Position numbers and translations under genes: made by a program
Shown: one piece after another, positions 1 through 11,600 of the stretch
How positions within the stretch are numbered: the stretch's first letter is position 1
Layout: each line of letters opens with the position of its first letter
Assembly: GCA_009602725.1 (NCBI GenBank)
Contig: WELB01000230.1
Span: 1 to 37,150 of the forward strand
DNA from: Spirogloea muscicola
Lineage: Eukaryota; Streptophyta; Zygnematophyceae; Spirogloeales; Spirogloeaceae
DNA length: 37,150 nt
Direction: 5' to 3'
Notes under the pieces: generated by a model
Databases searched by the model: none
What the model was told of the DNA's origin: nothing
What the model saw: only the letters and a program-made list of their open reading frames with translations

Positions 1-88
1 CTTGCCAGGCTCCTTGGATTGTTCTCAATCTCTGGCAGCCTCCTCAACGTTCTGCGACGCTCGTCTTCCACTGCCGTAACCAGTAACC

Positions 89-370
89 AGAAAGAGGGGC
101 TGGCAAAGCCAGCCCAAAAAGAATGAAGAAGGGGGCGGTGCCTGTGCAGGACCAGCGCAGATTTTAAAGTTCTTACAAAAGGGAGCGATGGCCGCCCTTC
201 CCACACGTCCGGGCCTCTTCGGACATGTCATGCGCGAGGACGTTGATTGCTAGATTCAGCGCTTTAGGCCCCTCTGTCATTTGGCCCCTTCCTTGGTCCA
301 ATCTTTTCGGGCTGGCTTTTCCCAGCCCTTGCCCCCACTGGGAGAGCCACTTCTTCGATTGGGTCGGTGT
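89..370. repeat. Two copies of the GGGCTGGC hairpin repeat, opposite orientations
   Basis: A minus-oriented copy near 96-126 reads ggggctggcaaagccagccc and contains a perfect 8-bp inverted repeat with a 3-base loop. A plus-oriented copy at about 262-355 reads aggcccctctgtcatttgg, then tcttttcgggctggctttt and cccttgcccccactgggaga. The same module recurs at 20920-24410 and 36300-36610. Confidence 0.75.
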
Positions 371-400
371 GTACATTCAGAGACGAATGCTGACATGCCA

Positions 401-1039
401 GACTACACAATATACAAACCGATTGAATATGTTGGTCGCTTTGACCAGGCTGACACGAGAGGCAGTATGATAAGAGACCAACAGTGTCAACACTTAACAC
501 TTTCATATCACAGCACCATTTAAGAAGTCAAGAATGGTCGAAATTCGAATCGATGTCTTGCAGGGACTTCTCATAGTCATGATTACACTCACCTTGCCGC
601 TAATGTTGCTGCAATTCCTCATTCTGACACTGCAAGCGGAAATCCAATTACTTGAGGTGAAAGTGCTTTGCAGCAGCTTGATTTGCAGAATTTGCAGACT
701 CATCTGTGAGAGCTGCAGCATATGCAGTGAAGAAGGCACATTCCTGTAGTATTGATAATGTGCCTCGCAGGTCGGACAAAGAATGAAAGAAACATTTTTC
801 TTCTGTGACTATGCTTGGTGATTCTGCAGGCATACTGAAGATTGCAGTAATCATGGAAAATTTCGTGTGAAACAAACATAGGCCAATGGCCAAGTACAAA
901 GGCAAGCAAGCACATCTAAATATCTACATAACCTACAGCAGGTTGACCCGCTCAAAATCCACGGGTCAAAACATAAAGGTCACAAACCGATGCATGAATA
1001 CTAGATGTCAGGTATGAAGCCCTTCTGTCACCGTAATCC
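401..1039. other. Intergenic stretch with a partial TIR-family repeat copy
   Basis: No gene is supported here. Around 886-985 the sequence (ggccaagtacaaaggcaagc, then cagcaggttgacc and the gggtcaaaacataaaggtca part) is a diverged copy of the right arm of the inverted-repeat element at 21402-21501. Several short open frames on the minus strand (for example an Ala/Asn-rich one at 648-905) have no recognisable family and lack clear splice partners. Confidence 0.5.
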
Positions 1040-1400
1040 GACCTACTGTTTGTTTTGCTGGACAAAGGCGCACAATCAGTACTACTGGGTCGGCATATTA
1101 TTGCCAAGTTGAATTTACAGCCTGCTGGCATACTCAGCGGTAAACATGATCAAGACTGCAGCCGGTGGTACCGCGAGTGTTGTTGGCTTGACTAAAAACC
1201 CTTTGCAGATGACTTTATACCTTGATGTGCCAGGGGAAAGGACCTCTCTTTCACTGACATGTATGATGACCAGAGCAGACTCGCATGATATTCTGCTTGG
1301 TACTAAATCCTAGTGCCCCTAGGATTTGGTTTGAGTTACTACTCTGAAACTGCATGCTACAGACCACATTGGAAGAACTCTGGTACCGATAAGGTTCATC
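1040..1400 (+). pseudogene. Decayed retrotransposon aspartic protease (retropepsin-like) remnant
   Basis: Three adjacent frames together give the order of a retrotransposon protease. First is DLLFVLLDKGAQSVLLGR at 1040-1093, where the usual Asp-Ser/Thr-Gly active site reads Asp-Lys-Gly. Next is IKTAAGGTASVVGLTKNPLQ followed by SLTCMMTRADSHDILLGT at 1150-1309, and then VPLGFGLSYYSETACYRPHW from 1313. The pieces are separated by frame changes (between about 1132 and 1150, and again at 1309-1313 after a TAG), so it cannot make a working product. No intact reverse transcriptase or integrase is seen nearby. The likely source is an LTR retrotransposon of the host. Confidence 0.6.
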
Positions 1401-1599
1401 TACCATTGCTGAAATTTTGCCGCCATGCAGATACTCAAGCCAATACTGGACTTCTCACCGCAGAACCAGCTGAAGACTTGGGGAACATAGAAAGGCCATT
1501 AGAGGAGGGACTGGTGAAGCCGATTGAGGATGCTGAACCACCACCAGTCGCTGTACCACCGCCAGTTGCTGTAAACCACCAGCTGCTGTATAATCGACA

Positions 1600-2544
1600 C
1601 CAGTGATGGGTGGGCTTAAGAGGGTACTCTCAGCGGAGTCCCTCCGAGTAGGGCTTCCGCCTCCCAGGATGCGAAAGGCGCTCACCACTGATAATATGAC
1701 AGAGACCTGGCGGACCTAATTGTTGAGGAGAATTGCAGGGCAGTACCTGGCAATTTTGCCTAACTGGACCAGGACGGCGGCATCCCAAGTGAGCAATGCT
1801 TGGTCAACCAGGACTTTCACAACAAAAATTGTCAAACAATCCAGGCCATAACGAAGGACCAGCAGAGGATAAGCGATAAGCGACTTTGCTGGAGTCATAC
1901 CCTTTGGGCTCGGTGATAAGGGTTTGGTAGTATAGGAGCTATTCGCTGGGAGTGCTACAGGACTTGCAGGGTTGCTTTGAATACTACCCTTATCAGGAAT
2001 GCCCTAAAGCACACAGCAACTCAAGTGGCCACTTGGTGCTCAATATCACCTAGCGAGCAGCCGCAAGTGAGAGAAACTAGTCTCCCGGTAGCAGGTCCCC
2101 TGTTCATAGCCAGAGGCTGCAGCCAACGCGCGACCAGCAAACAGATGCAACGCGAGTGCCATTGACCCGCTTCAGCGATACTGACAGGCGCATGCAATAC
2201 ACCTGGGCGAGAGAGCCTGCCGCGTTGAATTTGGCCTAGCTCCACTCGGTCACGTCGGGACATCGCGCTGCAAGCTAGCCGGTGCAGGAGCTCGAGCACC
2301 GAGCGCCAAACGCCTCGTGGACGTCGATGGCGACGGATGTAAAGACATGATGTATTTAGACTCTCCCAGTAGAGGGCGATGGCTGTGACTCGGCAAGGGG
2401 TGGACAAGCAGCTGCAGAAGGTTTTCTCCATTTCCGTAGAACAAGTGCTTTCCTCCGTTGGCCCAAGACCTCCCCATCCATGCCCCGTGCTCGGCCCCCC
2501 GGCCGAGCGCGGCGCCGCGCGGCGCCACCATAACCGCCGCCGGC
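1600..2544. other. Upstream region of the VPS13 gene, no gene seen
   Basis: About 940 bases separate the retroelement remnant from the VPS13 start codon. I see no coding frame with a recognisable product. The last 100 bases before 2545 are GC-rich (ggccgagcgcggcgccgcgc) and probably include the promoter and 5' untranslated leader, but no TATA box stands out. At 2365-2400 a short stretch (gagggcgatggctgtgactc) resembles the intergenic repeat seen elsewhere in the window. Confidence 0.4.
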
Positions 2545-5500
2545 ATGTTCGAGGGCTTGGTGCACCAGCTTGTGGCCGGCTACCTGGGCCACTACTTCAG
2601 TGGCGTGCAAAAGGAGCAGCTGCGCATCGGCCTCTGGAGTGGTGAGAACAGCTGGGCTGACACTTCGCCTGTCCCCTTATAGCACGCGTTCTGCCTGCCC
2701 AGCGCCCTGCTTTTCCACCGGCTGCGCGGTGACATGCCGACCTCCTCCTCCACAATACTCGACTTAGATTTGAAGACTTGTGGAGCTACAGCTCATGCAG
2801 CTGATCTGCATAATCGGCACTGCGGTGGCCACAGGCATTGTGCTGCTGGAAAATGTGGAGCTGAGCCTGGAGGCCTTCGAACATCTGGAGCTCCCATTCG
2901 CAATCAAGATAGGTCGGTCAAGCTCCGTTGCCTCGACTTGTGACGCGCTACACTCTGCTCAATGGCAGCCTGGCTGGCTGGCAATGCTGCTTGTGCTCGG
3001 GAGCTGAAAGGTTTGGTGCTTGGATGTGCCACCGAGTGTCATTCAGCGCGGGTTGGAAAGCTGAGGCTGCAAGTGCCATGGAAGAAGCTCGGCTGGGAGC
3101 CCCTGGTCGTCTCCATGGAGCACGTGACCATCTGTGCAGGCCCCAGGGAGGAGGCAGAGGTATGTCACACTCAGATTGCTGCTGGCTTTGACAGCCGCCT
3201 GTGCTCACGTGGTCTGACTGTGCTGGCCTTGCCAGGCTGCACGTTGCTTGCAACTACTTTATCTGCGTGTACCAGGGCAGACGATTGCCAATGTCTGTTG
3301 TCACAAGCAATTCATCTGCAGTTGCTCCTCTTCTCACACTTGGAAGTGGCCTCTGAGGCGGTGGCTTTGTCAAAGTGGCCAGGTAGAGCTCTTGCTGCCA
3401 TATTGTCTCTGACTGCAGACGCAAGTTCGATACAGTGGGAAGCAGGTCCGTCTGAAAAGAGAGCACAAGAAGCAAAGCGTGCCAAGTTGGCAGCAGCCGA
3501 GCTCGTTAAGCTCTCCCGCCGTGTTTCAGGTCAGCTTCAGGGCTTCCACTCTTGCATCTCCTCCACTTATATAGCGTCCAGCTGCTGGTAAAGGGAGCTG
3601 CTTCGAGAGCAGTGCCAGTCAAGGCCAGGTCTGTCAGAATGTTGGAAGCTGCACAGTAAAGGGCAGGTTATTGTGACTGAGGCTGAGCAGTAAAAGACTT
3701 GGACATATGCATGTGTCCAGGCTTGCACATCTCAAGTCGAGCCTCTCCTGCTGGCACTGTGGCCTGATGCAGAGGATAGGTCTGGATTATCCTACATCTC
3801 CTACTTGTCAGCGAAGGTAAGCTTGTGACCACTTTGTGGCAATCAGCTATTTCCTCTGGACCTTCTGCAATCCAAAGCATGGGCCCTTCAAAACTTGGTG
3901 GAGCTCGACCTTCTTACGCTGCATATTGCACGCATGCAGAAAGGCCATAGGTAGATTGGTGCTATTCAGCTGGCCATCGCTTTCCACCTGGCGTGCATGT
4001 TTGTGCTGATCACGTAGAAATGCACTTTCTGAATGTTCAGATCATTGATAATGTCCAAGTCTCCGTCAGCAGCATTCACCTTCGTTATGAGGACTTTCAG
4101 ACAAACCCTGAGGTAATGATTCGTGGTTGTAGTGCTGAATCTCTGTCGACCTTGCCATGGGTAGACCACTCATGGATAGGACAAAGTTGTGACACCCATG
4201 CTGCACCACCAGGTAGCCAAGTCCTCATCATCTGTGCTCTCCTCCTGCAGAGACCATTCATTGTAGGACTGACTCTTGAGAGTTTTTTAGTAAAGACAAC
4301 TGATGCTATAACTTCACGAAGTTCCTTGAGTTCCTCAGGTTCCTCAAGGTGACCCATAGCATGCAAATCAAGCAGCTCTACCTTCTCATAAAGGCTTCAG
4401 ATAGTAGGTTTGGCGCTAGATGTTTGTGGAGGGCATCTTCAATATCCATCTTGATATCCATCTTTGTGACATGTTCTGCTATTTTGACTTTGAGTGACAA
4501 ATCGGTACTTATTGGGATCTATACTCTCACTCAGAATCTGATTGATTGGTGGTCAACTTGGTCCAATCATCTGCAGCCCTTCACCATCCGGGATCAAGAA
4601 GAGTCAGAGGGGTGTGGTACATAAGCGTATGAGCATCCAGAAGCTGGCAGTGTACTGGGACTCGGACGCCAAGATGCTCAGCTGCAACGAGCAAGGGCAC
4701 ATGGATGCTGCTGACGGAGGAGAAGAACATGCCTTCATATTGCAGCCTCTAGATGCAGGCCTTGACCTCACTGTAAGCCACCTTCTTGTTGCAGATGCAG
4801 TCAGACCTCAACTGGACTCTGTTGATTGTCATATTTACCAGTCATTGTGAGCCATGACAAGTCATAGATGCCGTGCAGATCAGCAAGAACCCAGGTCAAG
4901 CTGATGGGAGTCCTCAGTACGATATTCAGGTGGCTGTGAATGACGTGGTAAGACTTCTACTTCACTTCTAATCACATCCGCTGACGTGGGCCAATCTTCC
5001 AACATAGCACAAGTGCCAAAAAGCAACCTGCATTTGCTATTTGTATGGGTCACCAGGTGCATGACTCTGATGACGTGTCGGGCTTCGACAGTCATGCACA
5101 TCTCCACATCTCCATGTTTTGAGGGCAGGAAAGTATCGATTTTCTAGCAGCTGATATGCAGAAGTTGCATGTACATTGCAGGCACTTGCACTGAACGATC
5201 ATCAATTCCTGGACATGCAATTGTTGGCAGGGGTGATGTCCATCTATCAAGTACGAAAAAGGTTGGCTAGCAGATTACAAAACATGGCACCATCAGCGTC
5301 TGACATGTACAAAGCAGTCGCGGCATGAGCAATGTGTATGTATATGTATGTTTACAATTGTGAATGTATGCTGACAAACATCTTGAGACACTGCAAAAGC
5401 TTCACTGTGCCCTGTGAGGAGCATCTTTCTCTCAGGAGCAACTTCCTTTCTCGTACTGTACAGATTTGGCAGATATCGCCCAAAACGTGCTGATGGTGCA

Positions 5501-5604
5501 AGTATGCACTGGAGAAAGTGGTGGCAATATGCAGCAGAAGCTGTCTTGGTGGATGTGAAGCAGCGGCTCAAGCGCAGCTCCTGGGGCTACCTGGCTTGGC
5601 GAAT
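2545..5604 (+). other. Chorein / VPS13 N-terminal domain coding block
   Basis: The first exons encode the chorein domain that caps the lipid-conducting groove and is the most conserved part of VPS13 and ATG2 proteins. Spliced residues read MFEGLVHQLVAGYLGHYFSG at the start, then IVLLENVELSLEAFEHLELP, then VGKLRLQVPWKKLGWEPLVV, then IIDNVQVSVSSIHLRYEDFQ. These match the family order of the 'VLENLEL', 'G.LRLKIPW..L..EPV' and 'IDNLQVSI.NIHIRYED' segments. Splices were chosen by phase: for example the exon ending at 3529 leaves one base, which joins 3773 to give an uninterrupted frame into SYISYLSAK. The segment VRKRFGRYRPKR spans the 5261/5464 junction and agrees with the family 'YR.FRP' motif. 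The two junctions around 4348 and 4610 are the least certain. Confidence 0.92.
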
Positions 5605-8600
5605 GTCTGCGACTCCTTCCTTTGTCGTGTTCTGGTCACATGGCTAGTGAGCTCCCTGCATATATAAAGTCAATCCATGTGCTTGACAAGTGGAGAGATT
5701 TGGCTGGCTATTGAAGTGTCAGAAATCTGACATGTCTTGTGCAATAAACGTACAGGGAAAAGCAGAAGGACTATGTTGCCGTGTACAAGCGGAAACTGTG
5801 CTGTGTCAGGCAGGGGCAGGTAACCCCTCTCAAAATTTGTGCAGGTCTCAGGGTCTTGCCGAGCTTCATATTGCTGTCTTCTTGTTATGTGCCAGTATCT
5901 CGCTCCTGACAACACACAAGTGCTGGTTTTCAATTACGTAGCTCTTGAAGGCGGACGAGATTAAGAAGCTCGAGGTGCTGGAGGAGGAATTAGATGCAGA
6001 TGACATTCTTTTCTTCAGGAGCTTAGCAGAGGCACAGCTTCACGTGAAAGTGAGGCAAATCAGTGCTATATGTTTAGCAGTATTCTCTATGTCAATTTCT
6101 ATCTTCTGTCTTCTGTCAATTTCATCTTCTATCTTTGTCATGCTGTATTCCATCTGTTGAGCACTTACCCTGTCTAGACTGGCTGAGCTGTATGGGTTGC
6201 TGTAAGCATCAGCAAAAAAGATGTAACTCTTTTGTAATATAAATCTGACAGCAGTCCAGCAAAAGCACAGTATTCAACTTGCTATTCTCATGTCTCGCTC
6301 TGCACAGAGTTCGAAAGAAGGACCAGAAGAAGCACAAAAATCGATTCCTGAAAGTGGCACGGCGCAGCATCCAAAGCAACGTGGATGGCTTGACTGGCTA
6401 TCCCTTGGCATGCTTGGCTCTTCCATGACAGCCAATGACTTCACAGGGGCCATCACGCAAGCAGACCTTGAGGTCAACAGCCATCAAACACCCTCAGCAC
6501 AGTAGAACGCACTGCAACTATCACTCCTCTGTATCATGACCAGTATATAAGAAATATTGACTGAAGATTACTTGGCGTGTGACTTGCTATAGGACCTCTA
6601 TGCAGCAACACAATTTGTTCCCAGTCCTTTGGAAGAGCAGAGCTACTATTCAAAGGGCTTCTGTGTTGCAGCAGTCAGCATCCAAGTGGCTGAGGCCATT
6701 GGCAGCTTACGAAGCTCGTGAGCATGAACCACACAGGCTCAAAGTAGGCCGTCCTAGCTGGCATGTAAAGGTTGTCCTTCCAAGCAAGCTTCTTCTTGCA
6801 GATAAGCAGAAATAATTCGTGGTACTAGCTTCTTCTTAATCTTACCCGAAAGAGTGTCCACTCTAATTTCTGACTTACTTCCCGCTCTTACTGAATCTTG
6901 TCTGATGTCTGCAGAGCTTTGAAATATTCTCTTGTGGATGCTAGATTGATGGATGTGAGGGTGACCGTAATGGTGTGGGGCAAGTCCGTGACACTTACTG
7001 GGACACTGGGATCACTGGAGGCAGTAGACCTGTGCAGCTTTGGCACACTTTTCCCCTGTATATTTGGCGCACAGGTGGTCCAATTCAGATGCCTGTGACT
7101 TATCACTGCGTTATCTGCAAGTTAATGGCACAGAGCACAATGAAGGCTTTGGGTAAACAACGTAGATATAAGCACAGATCACATCTCGTTTTGTCAGACT
7201 GTTAGGCTGACCACAATAAATGGTGTGCTTGCTAGGCGGCCCTGACACTGATGCACATTTTCTCTGGATTGCCCAGAAGCATGCTGCTTCTGCAGAAGCC
7301 GGAAGTGAATCTCTACTGGATGACATGGCCAGTTGTATTCATCGAAGCATGAGTTTTACTTCGGCTTCAGCTGCATCACAGTCTGCCACAGAGATGCCAC
7401 TGCTTAGGTCCAAGAGCGGTGCCTTTCTGCCACCCTCTGTGGTTTGCAGCCCTACGACGAGTTTCTTACAGCTCCACTGCCAAATTGCACCAGAGGATTC
7501 AAATGTGGACATTGACATCAAGGTTTGGTGTGTGACCCATGCTTGAAATGTACGTCAGACGAGGCTAATACTTCAGTCTCCTGCTGATATTCTAGAGCTT
7601 GACTCTCATCTTAGGAAATGGTATCATTGCATTGCAGGTGTCACTGCAGCCCTTGCAGATTGTGTACAGTCCTGAACTCGTGAGACAAGCTGCAAGGTTT
7701 TTCAGCCACCGCACTTCAGTGCCCACGCATCACCAACTGGTGAGGCATTTTTCGCATATGTATCACATGATGGCAACTTAGACACAGGGGGATGATAACA
7801 ACCACATGTTCCTTGCGAGTCTCTCGTCTACGAAAAATATCTAATACAGATGTGCAGGGTACAAGCACCTCTGCCACAGGTGCAGTGACTTTCTATTGTA
7901 CAACCTACTGCTGTAACTGTCAGCAGCAAAGATCTATGCTGCTACAGACATGTGTAGTGCGTCATCATGGTGTATGCTGATGTCTTGCAAGGAGGCAGGT
8001 GGTTGCTGCCCTGAATGGCCTTGAAACTTTGAGAGCACGGACGCTTTCGAAGGCCGAGTGAGAGCAAGCCCTTCCCCTGAGTGATGAAGCTGACAACTTG
8101 CATGAGCATGCTCAAGGGGATACTGCATTGCTTCATGCCACATAATTGCCGATATTTTTGATATGCTCAGCATCTGAACTCTTGCAGCTGCTGAGTAACA
8201 ATAAGCTGGTGAACTATTGGCAGATATGTGATTGCCACACACAAGCGGGTCTCCATACAAGTAGATATAGATTCCACTTGCCTCGTCATCCCAGAGTGCA
8301 GCACCGCGCCGCATGGCCTGCTCCTGGTATGCGTTCTTCTTGATCCAGGTTGACAAAGTGCAAGGAGGCATGTTGTCCTGCTCTGAAACATCACGACTGA
8401 GCTTCGGTGTGAAGTGTAGTAGGTCACTGGTGCTCACGGCATTGTCCTCTCTTGAGTCTCTCCTTCAATGACATTGTTTTCACCAATAAGCTGGCATTGG
8501 AGTAAACTACTGCAATGGCGTCTTTTCATCTGTTGCTTGTGATCAGGCTGTGAGCTTTGGATCAATCCATTTCGCTTCTGCTGCTGACCCGCCAGCGCAA

Positions 8601-11600
8601 GCTCGAATGAGTTTAGATGCCGCGACGCGAGAAGCGTGCATACATCCAGGAGATAAATTTAGGAAAATTAGTCAGGATAGTAGCCTTCACTTGTTAGAAG
8701 AGGCCGCTCTCTATGATCACTACAGGCTCATTGTCGCAAACTTGCAGGTACAGATACATATGTTCAATTTCCATTACCTTACCTAAGGCAGCCCTTCTCC
8801 TCTCCTTGATGTAGTGCTGCTTAGATGATCTAAGAGCAGAGATTACAATGGCTCGGTGAATCCAGTGTCATACTAAGCCTTGTCAACTTTGACGGGAAGG
8901 TTGCACCTGCATTGGCATCGATCTTCTCATGTTCTGATTTAGGCAAAGAATCCCTTGTGATTTGGCAGGTCATCATGGCCAAGCAAGATGAGGATTGGCA
9001 CGCTATGCTGCGCAGCCAAGAAGTAGATCACAAGCGGCACCTGTTGCAGCCATTAAGCTTGCAGCTCACCCTTGATATGTGTGCCTTACAGAATGACAAA
9101 ACATTGACAAAGCTGAAGGTCTGCATACCTATCTTGCAAGCTTTTTTTCAGTGTAGATGTGCTGCACTTACAATAAAATGGGTGAAAGTCGGCTACAGAA
9201 TGACATCAAGTCCTGACGTGTCCAGATTCATATGCTTATCGCCCTTTGGCAATTTGCAGGTGGGAGGAACAACTTCCGAGTTGAACTTGCCCCTTAGCCT
9301 CGCTAAGTGCCAGGCACTTGGCAAGCTTTTTTCCAACCTTGGTAAGCATGTCACATCCAAGGACAAGTCTACTTCATCTGGCGGAGCATGTTCCCTGCCA
9401 GCTACTTTTACAAAATCATCAGCTGTACAGATGACTGAGGCAGACAGGTTGAGACCGTGTGATGAGTCAGAGAGCCTAGTGGCTTCAAGACAAGTTACCA
9501 ACACCACTGTCAGCAGCAGTGACACCACTACTTCTGGCACATCTTTCATACATACTGTAATTCCGCAACAAGATAGATCCGAATCTCTGACATCTATGCG
9601 AGTGAGGAGGAGAAGCAATGGTGAAGCAAGCACAAGTGGGCAGCTCCCTTTCAATGAGTGCTCGGGACCAGCAAACCTGGAGCAAAGGTCGGGGTCTGCT
9701 GCAACTTCAAATCTTTCCAGATTAAAGCTGTGGGTCATGAAGTAGATAGTATATCTTGCATCTCTTGCGCTTGAAATGGACAAGAGGCACGACTGAAGCA
9801 TCGTAATGGTCATTTCACACAAGTCCTTGTGTCTATACACTACTTTTTATTTACAAACGTACTCCTGTGCTATGCAGCGAAGCAGCGTTGGTCGATTTAG
9901 TGTTGGTCGTGGAGCTGGTAGTGGTACGCTGGAGCCCTGGAGAACATACTGGGCCTTTGAGAGCTAGCCCTCCAACATTGGTCGCTCGTGGCAGTGACTG
10001 TTGCTTGAGGTATTTTCAGAAGAACAGCAAGACTGTCCAGAAGAACAACGAGATAAACAGTTCTGCAGAGTACAATGGAACACCCACACATAATGCAGGT
10101 GCAACTTGGAAGATCATGGCTCCTGATTTCAAACTCGTCATCCCAGAGGCTGACAGATTCTCTCATCAGACTGAGGCAGGTAGGTTTGGCCAAGAATGCA
10201 GTGAGTATGCAGTATGACTTTGAGTGTGATTTTACAGTGTGCTCTGACATGCACCCCTGCATCCCTTCATGGGTGGAGCGCTGTCAGTCATGGTACTGTT
10301 GACTCTCTCATAGTAAGGCATGTCTAGAGATTCACTGACGTAGTCAAACCAGTACCGTTGACTATTGTGCGGATGATAGCTAAGAAAAGATTGGCAATTA
10401 ACGCTTGTGATGGAACTTGTGGAATGCAGATTCTTTTCAGCTGCGTCCTACGAACTTACTGGGCGAGGTAACATTATCCAGGTGTTATGTGATCACAATG
10501 AACTTTTCAGGTACAGTTGAGCAGAGTGCAGGGAGGTTGGAGTTAGATACAAGCTTCGATGCTAATGTTGTTGGGAGTCAAACCATGCTAAAAGGAATAG
10601 ATGGCAAGGAGCAAGACTTTCAGATGCCTCTTCTCCAGGCTTCAAGGGTACAGGTTTGTTACCATCTTCTGGGTAGGCGTCTTTGTTGCATGGAGGGAGG
10701 CATGATGCATGGTGTAATCGATCTCTATTGACAACTCCCTTGGAAGTCTCAAGCACGTATGGTGGGTCATGGAAGGCATCTCTATTGTTGTCAGACTTCT
10801 CTACTTACTGGCATTCTGAATTCTTCAATCTATGTGGGCTATGCAGCTGACTTGCTTGATCATGAAGTTGCCACGGAGCAGCAAGACCAGTCAAGGTCAT
10901 GATAGTAGCCATGAGGCTGCAAGTGCGAGCAATCTGACCATCAAATTTGATGGAGGTATTGGGGATGTTCAAGGGTGGTGTTCGCACCAGATTCTAAAAT
11001 TTGTCTCATCATTTGAGTTGGAGCACTTAAGGCGTGCACCATTTTCATTAAAGGATGGAACGGAGATCTCTGCGCAATTCCATGTGGAGAAGTTAAGCTA
11101 CCATTTGGGTGACAGCAGAGTATGTCCTGTTACTCTTTTCTCAGTGAGGGTCAAAAGACATAAGTATGCACAGGGAATCGAGAGTACTTAGCATACAGAT
11201 TGATCTAGGTTCTTAGTGCTGCAAAACGTCATTGCTGCTTACTATTATCACAGTACACACAAAAGTCAGATTAATTTATTGAAAGCAGATTTGTAGATTA
11301 TAGAGCTACTCGTGGATGCATTGGGCGACATGGCCTATCTAATGCACGAGGAAGTTAATGAACAATTCCAACATGGTGGCAAAAGGCTGTTGATTGCAGT
11401 GGAAGTTTGATGCACCAATTTTAGATTGTTGTCTGCGGGGACTGCAAATATCTGGTCAGCTCCTCGACCTGGAGGCAACAGCATGCGTAATGATGGAGCT
11501 AAGTCTGAACTACCACAACACACACAAGGTTTGCTAAATTATAAATCTGAAGCTCCTCCGTCATCCCATTTTTCACTTTACTGCAGGACTGATGAGTCAA

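Noticed and set aside
2021-2610. Overlapping minus-strand frames upstream of VPS13
   Set aside because: They overlap the VPS13 promoter and first exon in antisense and show no recognisable product.
8912-9745. A single 277-codon exon beginning at 8912
   Set aside because: It reads through two introns: conserved VPS13 segments start at acceptors 8969 and 9260, with a donor at 9119.
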